Below are positions 1 through 7,283 of a stretch of 16,588 nt of DNA, piece after piece. Location: positions 1 through 16,588 of the forward strand of contig VGOH01000007.1 of NCBI GenBank assembly GCA_016875955.1, in the 5' to 3' direction. The notes below the pieces were generated by a model. It had not been told where the DNA came from and did not search any database. It saw only the letters and a list, made by a program, of their open reading frames with translations. Position numbers and translations under genes: made by a program. The DNA comes from Chloroflexota bacterium. GTDB lineage: Bacteria > Chloroflexota > Dehalococcoidia > Dehalococcoidales > RBG-16-60-22. Position 1 is the first letter of the stretch, and every line of letters starts with the position of its first letter.

Positions 1-420
1 CGTGAAGCCGACTTCATTTCCATACACGCAGCACTGACCGGTGAGACCAGAAAAATATTCAACCGCGCTGCCTTCACTCAAATGAAGCCCACTGCCTGCC
101 TGATAAACACCGCCCGCGGCGGCTTCGTTGACGAGGCGGCCCTCTATCAGGCCCTCAAAGAAGGCAGGATTGCCATGGCCGCGCTGGATGTCATGGACCC
201 GGAACCCCCCGACCCCAACAGCCCCCTGTTCGCGCTGGAAAACTTCATCAGCACCGCCCACTCCGCCTTTTATTCCCCGGACTCGGAGGCGGAGCGCTGG
301 CACCGTCCCGTCCTGGAGGTGGCGCGTGTGATGCGCGGCGAATGGCCCAGAGCCATCGTCAACCCTCAGGCTAAAGAGAAGTACATCGCCCGCTGGGGGC
401 AGATGAAAGAGCCGGAATAA
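1..420 (+). CDS. D-isomer-specific 2-hydroxyacid dehydrogenase, C-terminal fragment (5' end outside window)
   Basis: Frame 1 is open from base 1 and ends at TAA 418-420, giving 139 residues of the C-terminal part of an NAD(P)-dependent D-2-hydroxyacid dehydrogenase. The fragment starts late in the nucleotide-binding domain (ADFISIHAALTGETR) and continues through the family signature NTARGGFVDEAAL. The usual catalytic set is visible: Arg39 in NTARGG, Glu68 in MDPEPP, and His87 in STAHSAFYS. The HSAFYS form after the histidine resembles CtBP-like and phosphoglycerate-dehydrogenase-like members more than classic lactate dehydrogenases, but the substrate cannot be told from this half. An internal ATG at 82 is not the start, because homology extends upstream to the window edge. 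The gene converges on the MFS gene at 482-1720 with a 61-bp gap and no clear terminator. Confidence 0.93.
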   Translation, partial: READFISIHAALTGETRKIFNRAAFTQMKPTACLINTARGGFVDEAALYQALKEGRIAMAALDVMDPEPPDPNSPLFALENFISTAHSAFYSPDSEAERWHRPVLEVARVMRGEWPRAIVNPQAKEKYIARWGQMKEPE

Positions 421-481
421 TAGCCAGCCTCTCGCCCAAAAGCATTTAGCAAGATATCTTCAATGGATAGTCTAAGGGAAA

Positions 482-1720
482 TCAAGTGTAGCGCCCGCGG
501 TTGATTTTCTGAAGGCTAGGAGGTTCAGCATGGCTCTGGGTGGATTCCTGACCAGTGTCGTCTGACTCGCGCTTGCCCCAGAGCATAACGGTACAGACCA
601 GAGCCACGGCGAACATGACCAGCGCCACCCCGGACAACGTGGCAAAAAACTGGTAAGTGTCAATCAGATAGCCCAGCAGCAGAGTGATGGCCGGCCCGCC
701 GCGACTGCCCATATAGTACAGGCCGAGCACCGTGGAGCGCTTCTGCGGTGAGATGTGGCTGATAATGTAAGACTCCACCACCGGCATGCCCAAATGCATC
801 GCCGTGCCCATGAGCAGCAGCACGGCGTAAAGGCTGAAGCCCATGGATACGTAATTTAAGAGGTATATCGCTGGCCCGGCGACCAGGCCGACGGCTATTA
901 CCACCGGAATCCGTCCGAAACGGTCGGACAGGTAGCCACCAAGGGGACCGCCCCAGATGCCGCCAAAGTAAGCGATGGAAAGCAGCGCCGCGCCTGCCTC
1001 TTTACTGGCACCAAGCACATCAACAGCATATAGCGATACGAACTGGAGAGTGGAATATACCAGCACCATGCTGGCAATGCCTATGGCAATAATCGCTATC
1101 AACCGGCGCATGTCGCCAGGTTCAGATGGCTTCACCGCAGCAACAGCTGTGGCCTTCTTCGGCGCCGCGGCCGTATACCCTCTCCGTCCCAGGAGTATGT
1201 GAAAGGCGATACCAAAGGCTATAGCCGGAATAGATATGGCCAGGAAGGAGCCTCGCCAGCCCAGGGCGCTGGCAATTCCAGCGGCGATGAGAGGTGCCAG
1301 AAAAAAGCTCCCTGTGCCCCCTATCTGATGTATGCCGAGCGCCCGGCCGCGGTGCTCGGGCTTGACGGAAGCAGAGACCAGCGGTGATGCCGCCGGATGG
1401 TAACCGCCCCCCATCAGCCCCAGAATAACCAGAAAAAGCGCCAGCACCACGTAGTTCGGCGCCAGACCTATCAGCAGCCCGGCCAAAGCCACCCCGGCCA
1501 CGCCAGCCGTGAGTATAATACGGGGACCAAGGCGGTCAGCTGCCCAGCCAGCCGGAAGCTGACTGATACCATAGGAAATATTATAGGCAAAGAGTAACCC
1601 GCCCACCTGAGTATATGAGAGAGCAAGGTCACTGCGGATGAAAGGGAGAAGCGGTGAAAGCAACGCCATCATCAGATGATGAGCGAAGTGAGCGATAACG
1701 AAAAGAGGCAAAAGCCCCAT
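482..1720 (-). CDS. MFS transporter, fosmidomycin-resistance (FSR)-like
   Basis: This is a 412-residue integral membrane protein with about 12 hydrophobic segments in two halves. A polar, Ala/Lys-rich central loop lies at about residues 178-206. MFS motif A is seen between TM2 and TM3 (GWAADRLGPR, residues 58-67). The GGGYHPAASPL stretch (104-114) resembles the FHPE/YHPA signature of the FSR subfamily, which exports fosmidomycin and other small compounds; the substrate here is unknown. The ATG at 1720 is used because TM1 begins directly after it. The frame is open upstream only to a TGA near 1763, with no better start and no strong ribosome-binding site close to the ATG. A sigma-70-like promoter at 1826-1854 would give a leader of roughly 100 nt containing a dyad and direct repeats. 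It is on the same strand as the second MFS gene, but repeat copy 1 lies between them and it has its own promoter, so co-transcription is doubtful. Confidence 0.9.
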   Translation of the reverse strand: MGLLPLFVIAHFAHHLMMALLSPLLPFIRSDLALSYTQVGGLLFAYNISYGISQLPAGWAADRLGPRIILTAGVAGVALAGLLIGLAPNYVVLALFLVILGLMGGGYHPAASPLVSASVKPEHRGRALGIHQIGGTGSFFLAPLIAAGIASALGWRGSFLAISIPAIAFGIAFHILLGRRGYTAAAPKKATAVAAVKPSEPGDMRRLIAIIAIGIASMVLVYSTLQFVSLYAVDVLGASKEAGAALLSIAYFGGIWGGPLGGYLSDRFGRIPVVIAVGLVAGPAIYLLNYVSMGFSLYAVLLLMGTAMHLGMPVVESYIISHISPQKRSTVLGLYYMGSRGGPAITLLLGYLIDTYQFFATLSGVALVMFAVALVCTVMLWGKRESDDTGQESTQSHAEPPSLQKINRGRYT

Positions 1721-1790
1721 CAGCCAGGTCAGAACCCCACGTCCTTTAATAACCTTATCCTTTCAAGGCGACTTCTGTCAGATATGAGCC

Positions 1791-1819
1791 GCAATCAGTT
1801 TTATATTAACTGCAATCAG
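1791..1819. promoter_or_regulatory. Candidate operator: paired direct repeats overlapping a small dyad
   Basis: The octamer GCAATCAG occurs at 1791-1798 and again at 1812-1819, exactly 21 bp apart (two helical turns). The space between contains an inverted repeat, CAGTT (1796-1800) and AACTG (1808-1812), around an AT-only centre. The site lies at and just after the predicted transcription start of the FSR-like transporter gene, a usual place for a repressor site. The structure is directly visible; the regulatory role is inferred. Confidence 0.35.
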
Positions 1820-1825
1820 GACAGA

Positions 1826-1854
1826 ATTATAAACCTTTCCCACGGTAATAACAA
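1826..1854 (-). promoter_or_regulatory. Sigma-70-like promoter for the FSR-like MFS gene
   Basis: Reading the minus strand, a -35 box TTGTTA (1854-1849) is followed by a 17-bp spacer and a perfect -10 box TATAAT (1831-1826). It points at the transporter gene starting at 1720 and predicts a start of transcription near 1819. The spacing and -10 match are close to ideal. Confidence 0.6.
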
Positions 1855-1868
1855 GAAACGTGTCCGGC

Positions 1869-2112
1869 AGTTTTATTTGTATTTGGTTGTTATGTGCTTA
1901 CCTCACCCCTGACCCCTCTCCAGCCAGAATCACTGGCAAAATACTGCGGGTTTTAATGGCTGGAGAGGGGAGTGTAGATGAGAGGGGGCGGAGCTCCCTC
2001 TCCAATTCTTTCCCCCTCTCAAACATTATCGAAATGGGGTGCAAAGAAGAACCTGTTTGAGAGGGGGAGCAAGGGGGTGAGTATGTGGGAGCAACTAAAA
2101 GCAAGCAAAACC
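1869..2112 (+). repeat. Dispersed 244-bp cloverleaf repeat (MITE-like), copy 1
   Basis: This is copy 1 of a three-member family. The outer terminal inverted repeats are 1869-1889 and 2092-2112, about 15 of 21 positions complementary, making this the most decayed set. The inner closing stem is CTCACCCC (1902-1909) with GGGGTGAG (2074-2081). Arm 1 is a perfect 14-bp stem, CCCCTCTCCAGCCA (1913-1926) with 1957-1970. Arm 2 is a 7-bp stem (1980-1986 with 1996-2002). Arm 3 is a perfect 15-bp stem (2011-2025 with 2054-2068). No convincing reading frame lies inside. With the promoter and leader of the first MFS gene, it fills the gene-free gap 1721-2134. Confidence 0.88.
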
Positions 2113-2134
2113 CTTCCAGTGCCAGCCAAGGCAT

Positions 2135-3418
2135 TTATTTCTGAACCACAGACCTGACCTTTTTCAGCACGATGGTCAACATCACCGCAATGACGCTGAT
2201 GGCTATGGCGATGATGAAGGCATGCTGGTAGCTCTGCGTCACGTCAAAGACCTTTCCCCCCACCCAGGCACCACAGGCGCCGCCAATGGTGGAGCCGAAA
2301 ACTATTACCCCGACCAGGGCAGCCGCGGCGCGCAGACCGAAAAAACGCCCGACCAGCACTGGCATCTGTGGTACTTCACCGCCATAGGCAAAGCCGAAGA
2401 CCATGGCGAAAAGGTAGAACATCCACAGCTCCCGGGTAAAGACAAGAAAAGTCAGGGCAGACATCATGATGATACAGGAGGCCATCAGGGCGTTATCGGC
2501 ACCCATGCGGTCGGAGGCAGTACCCATGAGCAACCGACCGATAAAGCTGCCGATGCCTATTATGCTGATGAAGGTGGCGGCAATCAGTGACGCAATGCCG
2601 ATATCAGTAGCGTAATTCACCAGATGTACCATCACCATCTGCAGGCAAAAGTTGAATAGAAAATAGATGATAAACAGCATCCACAGCGGTTTGTAACGTG
2701 CCGCCACTTTCAGGGTGATGCCGGTTTCGGCGCCGCCCCTTGTTCTCTGCTCAACCTTCTCCAATGCGATTGTGGCCTCATCCGAACCATAAGGGCGAAG
2801 TCCCTTTGCCGCCGGGTCACGCCGCAGCATAAGGGCACTTGGAATCATAATCACCCAGGTTGCCGCCGCCAGAACCAGGTATGCCGTTGACCAGTCAAAG
2901 GCGTCGATGAGACGCTCAGAAACCGGCGCTATAATCAGGGTGCCAATGCCGGCACCACTGGCGACAATGCCCAGGGCCAGTCCACGACGCCTGAGAAACC
3001 AGCGGGCCGTGGTCGAGGTGGTGGTGGTGAAACCACCGCCCTCGCCGGTGCCAAAAATCAACCCGTAAGTCACATAAAACTGCCACAACGCATTTACCTG
3101 GCTGGTGAGCGCCAGCCCCAGTCCGCCGATGAAAGCACACCCCGCCATTACTTTGGCCGGGCCGATTCTGTCCGCCAGCCACCCCATTAAAACGGCAGAG
3201 GCACCGTGGACTACCATAAATAGGGAGTGTACGCCCGAGGTGGCTGCCCGACTCCAGCCGAAATCAGCAATCAAATGCTTGAAGAAGACACCGTAGCTGT
3301 ACATCAGCCCAACGTGCATTGACATGACAATGGTGCTGGCGGCAACGATAATCCAGCCGTAAAAGATAGCTTGCCCGTCTGGCGCTGAACTTAATCTGCT
3401 CTGACCGTCGGGAATCAG
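2135..3418 (-). CDS. MFS transporter, oxalate/formate antiporter or monocarboxylate type (start probably non-ATG)
   Basis: The first ATG (3325) gives 396 residues but starts in the middle of TM1. The same frame upstream encodes IFYGWIIVAASTIV, the usual FYGWxIVAA opening of this subfamily, and is open back to a TGA at 3433-3431. No ATG, GTG or TTG lies in that stretch. A perfect AGGAGG (3431-3426) stands 7 nt before an in-frame CTG (3418) and 10 nt before an ATT (3415). I therefore extend the gene to 3418, giving about 427 residues. MFS motif A (GWLADRIGP) follows TM2, and GEGGGFTTTTS...RWFLRRRGLALGIVASGAGIG is typical of the OFA/MCT subfamily that moves small carboxylates. The substrate is unknown; the divergent neighbour, a C3/C4 carboxyl-transfer subunit, fits a carboxylate. 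A frameshift from the ATG at 3434 is a less likely alternative. Confidence 0.87.
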   Translation of the reverse strand: MIPDGQSRLSSAPDGQAIFYGWIIVAASTIVMSMHVGLMYSYGVFFKHLIADFGWSRAATSGVHSLFMVVHGASAVLMGWLADRIGPAKVMAGCAFIGGLGLALTSQVNALWQFYVTYGLIFGTGEGGGFTTTTSTTARWFLRRRGLALGIVASGAGIGTLIIAPVSERLIDAFDWSTAYLVLAAATWVIMIPSALMLRRDPAAKGLRPYGSDEATIALEKVEQRTRGGAETGITLKVAARYKPLWMLFIIYFLFNFCLQMVMVHLVNYATDIGIASLIAATFISIIGIGSFIGRLLMGTASDRMGADNALMASCIIMMSALTFLVFTRELWMFYLFAMVFGFAYGGEVPQMPVLVGRFFGLRAAAALVGVIVFGSTIGGACGAWVGGKVFDVTQSYQHAFIIAIAISVIAVMLTIVLKKVRSVVQK

Positions 3419-3425
3419 AAGAAGC

Positions 3426-3431
3426 CCTCCT
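3426..3431 (-). promoter_or_regulatory. Strong ribosome-binding site deciding the MFS start
   Basis: A perfect AGGAGG is read on the minus strand. It is followed 7 nt later by an in-frame CTG (3418). No conventional start codon lies at usable distance in the transporter frame, so this site is the main evidence for a non-ATG start. Confidence 0.5.
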
Positions 3432-3466
3432 CATGAGAATAGCTAACAAACCCAAACCCCTCAGGC

Positions 3467-3496
3467 ATTCTACGTTATCGCCGTCGTGTTTGTAAA
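3467..3496 (-). promoter_or_regulatory. Possible promoter for the carboxylate-type MFS gene
   Basis: On the minus strand TTTACA (3496-3491) and TAGAAT (3472-3467) are separated by 18 bp. They lie about 50 bp upstream of the proposed translation start of the MFS gene. It is a moderate match and no competing site was better. Confidence 0.35.
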
Positions 3497-3528
3497 ATTC
3501 CGTCAGCGTGTGTGCCCGGCCATATCTT

Positions 3529-3557
3529 TTGCCAATCATAAACGAACCATGTAAAAT
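3529..3557 (+). promoter_or_regulatory. Sigma-70-like promoter for pycB
   Basis: TTGCCA (3529-3534) and TAAAAT (3552-3557) are separated by exactly 17 bp. Transcription would begin near 3564, leaving a leader of about 40 nt that contains the AGGAGG ribosome-binding site at 3589-3594. The promoter is divergent to the MFS promoter, so a shared regulator could act on both. Confidence 0.6.
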
Positions 3558-3604
3558 AGTAAGGAACTTTAATATTACTGCTAGTTTTAGGAGGTCAGCG
3601 CATA

Positions 3605-5080
3605 ATGAAGGGTACACCAACCAAGAACCCCCTGAAAATCACTGATTTAACTTTACGTGACGGGCATCAGTCTAACTTGGCCACCCGTATGCGAACCGAA
3701 GATATGCTGCCTATTGCCGCGGAGATGAACAAAGCCGGGTTCTATTCTATGGAGGTCTGGGGCGGCGCTACATTTGATGTTGCCTGCCGCTTTTTAAATG
3801 AAGACCCCTGGGACAGACCGCGCGCTCTGAAAAAGCTGATGCCAAATACCCCCCTGCAGATGCTCCTCCGCGGACAGAATTTAGTTGGCTATCGTAACTA
3901 TGCCGACGACGTCGTCATCGCCTTTGTCAAGCACGCCGCCAAATGCGGCATAGACATCTTCCGCATTTTTGACGCTGTAAACGATGAGCGCAACCTGGAG
4001 ACCTCCTGCAAGGCGGTAAAGGAATGCGGCAAGCACGCCCAGCTATCCATCTGTTACTCTTTGACCGAGCCCAAAATGGGCGGGCCAGTCTTCAACCTGG
4101 ACTATTATCTAAAAAAGGCGCGAATACTTGAAGGCATGGGGGCCGATAGCATCTGCATCAAGGACATGGCGGGGCTGATTGCCCCCGATGACGCCTACAC
4201 GCTGGTCTCCGCCCTGAAGAAAACGGTCAAGGTGCCCATTCTGCTGCACACCCACTATACCAGCGGCATGGGCTCCATGTCCCTCCTCAAGGCCGCGGAA
4301 GCAGGGGTGGATATGGTTGACACCTGCGTGGCACCTTTCGCATTGCGCACCTCGCACCCGGCGATAGAACCGCTCATCGTGGCGCTGCGGGGCACGCCCC
4401 GCGATACCGGCCTGGACCTGGCCCGGATGCTCAAGATAGGCGAATACCTTGAGTCAGTCGCCCCCAAGTACCGCGATTTCCTGAACACCACGCGGATGTC
4501 TATAATAGATACCAACGTCCTGGTGCACCAGACTCCCGGCGGCATGATTTCCAACCTGGTAGCGCAGCTGCGGCAGTCCAACGCCCTCGACCGCCTTGAC
4601 GAAGTCTATGAGGAAGTGCCCAAAGTCAGAAAAGAGCTTGGCTACCCCCCACTGGTCACCCCCACCAGCCAGATTGTCGGGGTGCAGGCGGTACAGAACG
4701 TCCTTGCCGGCAGGTACAAGCTGGTCTCAACGCAGGTGATGGACTACTGCTATGGGCTCTACGGCCGACCGCCCGCGCCAATCGACCCCGAGGTGCAGAA
4801 GATGGTCCTCAAACACTACAAACGCGGCCAGGAGCCGATAACCGGCCGGCCGGCGGACATAATTGAGCCGGAACTGGACCAGGCAAGGGAGCTGGTCAAG
4901 GGCTTGTCCAGCGATATCGGTGATGTGCTCATAGCCGCCCTCTATCCCATCACCGGGCTGCGTTTCCTGAAGTGGAAGTACGGCCTGGAAACGCCTCCGC
5001 CTGAGGTCAAGGCTAAGACTCTGGCAGACGTCAAGCAGGAGGACGAGCTCATCGCCAAGGCCAAGGCCGAGAAGCGGTGA
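3605..5080 (+). CDS. pycB: Pyruvate carboxylase subunit B / oxaloacetate decarboxylase alpha-type carboxyltransferase, no biotin domain
   Basis: This 491-residue protein belongs to the carboxyltransferase family of PycB, OadA and transcarboxylase 5S. The family moves CO2 between carboxybiotin and pyruvate/oxaloacetate in the cytoplasm. The TIM barrel opens with LTLRDGHQS. The expected metal-site residues are Asp19, Lys186 (SICIKDMAG, the carbamylated lysine) and His215/His217 (LLHTHYTSGM), at nearly the same positions as in transcarboxylase 5S. The PycB/OadA C-terminal domain follows. The protein stops at ...LIAKAKAEKR with no MKM biotin-attachment motif and no Pro/Ala linker, so a separate biotin carrier and, for pyruvate carboxylase, a separate biotin carboxylase must be encoded elsewhere. 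AGGAGG lies 10 nt before the ATG. The gene ends 14 bp from the end of the convergent QueG-like gene. Which of the three reactions it serves cannot be decided here. Confidence 0.93.
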   Translation: MKGTPTKNPLKITDLTLRDGHQSNLATRMRTEDMLPIAAEMNKAGFYSMEVWGGATFDVACRFLNEDPWDRPRALKKLMPNTPLQMLLRGQNLVGYRNYADDVVIAFVKHAAKCGIDIFRIFDAVNDERNLETSCKAVKECGKHAQLSICYSLTEPKMGGPVFNLDYYLKKARILEGMGADSICIKDMAGLIAPDDAYTLVSALKKTVKVPILLHTHYTSGMGSMSLLKAAEAGVDMVDTCVAPFALRTSHPAIEPLIVALRGTPRDTGLDLARMLKIGEYLESVAPKYRDFLNTTRMSIIDTNVLVHQTPGGMISNLVAQLRQSNALDRLDEVYEEVPKVRKELGYPPLVTPTSQIVGVQAVQNVLAGRYKLVSTQVMDYCYGLYGRPPAPIDPEVQKMVLKHYKRGQEPITGRPADIIEPELDQARELVKGLSSDIGDVLIAALYPITGLRFLKWKYGLETPPPEVKAKTLADVKQEDELIAKAKAEKR

Positions 5081-5094
5081 AGGAACCTGGTCGG

Positions 5095-6033
5095 TTACCT
5101 GCTTTCACACTGTCCGAGCAAAGCGTTCAGGTTCCTCGGCAGTACGTTAATGTCATCTAATAAAGAGAGCCGGTACAGCTTGCCTATGGTCACCCTGGGG
5201 AGTTGATAGGGAGAAGCCCCTTTTAGTATAAGCCCGGTTTCTTCCTCGGTGAAACTTTCCTTCTCTTCAAACCAGCTAAAGAGTCTTTTATTCGCCGGAC
5301 AGACTGATTGACATCTCATACATCCAATCAAACAGTTGTGCCAGAAAGGTTCAATCCAGTCAGGGAATTCGCCCTTTCTTTCATTGTGAAAGGTAAGGCA
5401 CTTCTCTGCCTGAATCAAGAAGCGGTGCTCAACAATAGCCCCGGTTGGACATTTGTTAATGCAAGCTTTGCATTGGTTGCATTGTTCTAACAACTGCAGG
5501 CCATGCCAGCTGTCCTCAAAAGCTGGCAGGTCGGTAAGGAAGGCCCTGAGCCTGTAGAAGCTTCCCAGGCCTCCGATATAGGAAATATTGTTTTTCCCGT
5601 ATTTGGCCAGCCCGCTATGAACCGCCAGCAATTTAAAAGGCAAAAAAGCGGGACGAAGATGGAATCCCTTTGCTTTAAGTATATCGGAAAGTAAATTACC
5701 CACCGTTTCATCGGTGTGGTGAGAATAGGTCGGAGGTATGATAAGGTGAAATAATCTTCCTCCGTAGTTGAACTTCACCCGGTACTGAGGCTGCGGAGCC
5801 GCAATTATTATCAAGGACTTGGCGGCGGGAAAATCTTCCGGAGCCGCAGATTCAAAGCTCGCCAGAGAATATTCACGGTAGAGGGCCTTATCAAGAACCC
5901 CCCCGTTGTAATGAGCCTCAATCTCCTCTTTCAAATCAGCAATATGTTTGATAGAGACAATTCTTCCCCTATATCCGTTCTGTTCAAGCCCCGAATAGAC
6001 TAGCCTCGTTATTTCTGAGACATTAGTAGTCAT
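5095..6033 (-). CDS. QueG-like double 4Fe-4S cluster protein
   Basis: From the ATG at 6033 this gives 312 residues. The N-terminal half resembles the epoxyqueuosine reductase (QueG) fold, including KSLIIIAAPQP and HSGLAKYGKNNISYIGGLGSFYRLRAFLTDLP. A ferredoxin-like double-cluster region follows: CNQCKACINKCP (Cys185, 188, 191, 195) and a second set CLIGCMRCQSVCP (Cys234, 238, 241, 245), spaced like the two QueG clusters. A cobalamin-binding reductase role is known for QueG, but this may be a paralogue with another substrate, as identity to QueG is not obvious outside the motifs. Start choice: a TTG at 6108 would add 25 residues but overlaps the upstream gene. ATG 6033 has an AGGA just before it and leaves a 56-bp gap to that gene, so I prefer it. 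It is probably co-transcribed with the C45-type hydrolase gene. Confidence 0.85.
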   Translation of the reverse strand: MTTNVSEITRLVYSGLEQNGYRGRIVSIKHIADLKEEIEAHYNGGVLDKALYREYSLASFESAAPEDFPAAKSLIIIAAPQPQYRVKFNYGGRLFHLIIPPTYSHHTDETVGNLLSDILKAKGFHLRPAFLPFKLLAVHSGLAKYGKNNISYIGGLGSFYRLRAFLTDLPAFEDSWHGLQLLEQCNQCKACINKCPTGAIVEHRFLIQAEKCLTFHNERKGEFPDWIEPFWHNCLIGCMRCQSVCPANKRLFSWFEEKESFTEEETGLILKGASPYQLPRVTIGKLYRLSLLDDINVLPRNLNALLGQCESR

Positions 6034-6089
6034 ATTTCCTGATATCCCCCTGAAGGTTCGCACTTGATACTTGCTGCGGCTATGATTTT

Positions 6090-7196
6090 TTATTCTTCCC
6101 ACAAGCAAAGCGGCGTCAGCTTATAATATTCGTTCTGACATGGCGTGCCCTCGGTCAGATAAAATGTCCTTGCTGTCAGGTCCATGATAGCCGATGACAG
6201 TGTGGCCAGGTGCCGTGGCTCCTCTTCTCTCGTATCAACATGCCGGCAGATGGAATTGGGGTAGCTGAAGTGGTCGCGCAGCACGCGCTGGAAGCTGCCA
6301 ACATCAATCTTCCCCCGCTCCAGCTCAATAAGATGTCGCGCCCGCTGAGCACGGAATAAAGTGTCGGGGGCGGTCGCCTTGAAAACATCAACCATATCGG
6401 GTCGATTGTTCAGCGCGATGAAATGATTGCTGTGGGTAAGGATGCCGCTATCGGGATGCAGGAAGCCGACGTCCAGCGGTGATACCTCCAGGTCTATCGC
6501 CTCGCCGTCGGCATGAGCGATAAGGAGGTTGAACGACACTGTTACCTTGGCGTTCAGAACGACTTTTATGGCCCGGCTTAAGCTGTCGGCATTCAGCACG
6601 GCGCGCCCCACGATGAGAAAAGGCGTGGTCACCTCAAACCTATCACGACTGGACACCAGGGCGTTGAGACAGACCCCCAGCCCCACCGAGTTCATTCCCT
6701 TGTGAGCAATGGCGCCCGCCTCCGTATGCATCACGACGTTCGGGCCGTTCTCTCTCTCAACCTCCAGAATGACGCTCAACCCCTGAAACCTTTGCTTGTA
6801 GTCCCAGTTCTGCCCCAGTAAGGTATGGCCGTTAACGGTTACTTCGGGCATGGCGGTTATTGATGTGCAGCCACCAGCAGTCCCAGCCACGGCGCTCTGG
6901 GCAAACACCATCTCATAGCGGGCGTTCAGCGCCACGATTTCTTCCAGGGGCAGGCCTGCCCCTCGGGCAATGCCCTGCAACTCTTCCAGTATTTCCGCAT
7001 CATAGTCACCGATTATCGGCACCAGCCTGCCACAGTGCTTCAGCACCTCCGGGCGCTTGGCACCCCACAACGAGCCCCACAGGTCAAAATACAGTTCCAG
7101 GTTCTTCTGTATCAGGTTCCGTGCCTGCGAACCATATTGCCTGCCACGCTCAAATGGTTTACCCTTTACTGAAATAATCGGTACCTGCGGTTTCAT
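6090..7196 (-). CDS. C45-family acyl-transferase/peptidase-like Ntn hydrolase
   Basis: This 368-residue protein resembles acyl-CoA:6-aminopenicillanic acid acyl-transferase (AAT, peptidase C45). AAT is an N-terminal-nucleophile hydrolase that cuts itself before a cysteine. The N-terminal half has the family opening (ISVKGKPFERGRQYG) and the helix EELQGIARGAGLPLEEIVALNARYE. The probable autocleavage site is Gly109-Cys110 in GGCTSITA, matching the Gly102-Cys103 site known in Penicillium AAT. It is followed by GHTLLGQNWDY and, in the beta half, NSVGLGVCLNAL and LTHSNHF. AAGGAGG lies 6 nt before the ATG. No signal peptide is visible, so it acts in the cytoplasm. Bacterial members mostly have unknown acyl-amide substrates; beta-lactam chemistry should not be assumed. 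It is first in a two-gene unit with the QueG-like protein. Confidence 0.9.
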   Translation of the reverse strand: MKPQVPIISVKGKPFERGRQYGSQARNLIQKNLELYFDLWGSLWGAKRPEVLKHCGRLVPIIGDYDAEILEELQGIARGAGLPLEEIVALNARYEMVFAQSAVAGTAGGCTSITAMPEVTVNGHTLLGQNWDYKQRFQGLSVILEVERENGPNVVMHTEAGAIAHKGMNSVGLGVCLNALVSSRDRFEVTTPFLIVGRAVLNADSLSRAIKVVLNAKVTVSFNLLIAHADGEAIDLEVSPLDVGFLHPDSGILTHSNHFIALNNRPDMVDVFKATAPDTLFRAQRARHLIELERGKIDVGSFQRVLRDHFSYPNSICRHVDTREEEPRHLATLSSAIMDLTARTFYLTEGTPCQNEYYKLTPLCLWEE

Positions 7197-7244
7197 TGGC
7201 AGCCTCCTTGTGGCCAGCGATTCAAATCACGCTGCGCCAACCTA

Positions 7245-7274
7245 AGTCTAATTTCATCCCTGCCCGCCCGTCAA
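7245..7274 (-). promoter_or_regulatory. Promoter for the C45-hydrolase/QueG-like unit
   Basis: On the minus strand TTGACG (7274-7269) and TAGACT (7250-7245) are separated by 18 bp and lie about 50 bp upstream of the ATG at 7196. The -35 box is near consensus. The promoter sits just outside the edge of repeat copy 2. Confidence 0.5.
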
Positions 7275-7283
7275 GCCAGAAGC

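Noticed and set aside
1902..2081. Cloverleaf fold as a tRNA or tRNA-like gene
   Set aside because: Arms of 14-15 bp and loops of about 30 nt do not fit tRNA, and there is no acceptor, D-arm or T-arm consensus.
1860..2134. Small open frames on both strands over repeat copy 1
   Set aside because: They read through hairpin arms of the repeat, are not kept in frame in the other copies, and lack ribosome-binding sites.
3264..3620. 118-codon minus-strand open frame spanning the divergent promoters and the start of the second MFS gene
   Set aside because: It overlaps TM1 of the transporter in another frame, covers both promoters and resembles no protein family. Its only interest is the ATG at 3434, considered under the frameshift alternative.
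5081..5136. Inverted repeat AGGAACCTG / CAGGTTCCT at the convergent ends of pycB and the QueG-like gene
   Set aside because: The 9-bp arms are separated by 38 nt, one arm lies in coding sequence, and no T-run follows, so it is not a convincing terminator.
6034..6108. TTG start at 6108 for the QueG-like protein
   Set aside because: It would add a basic 25-residue tail overlapping the upstream gene without a better ribosome-binding site than the ATG at 6033.
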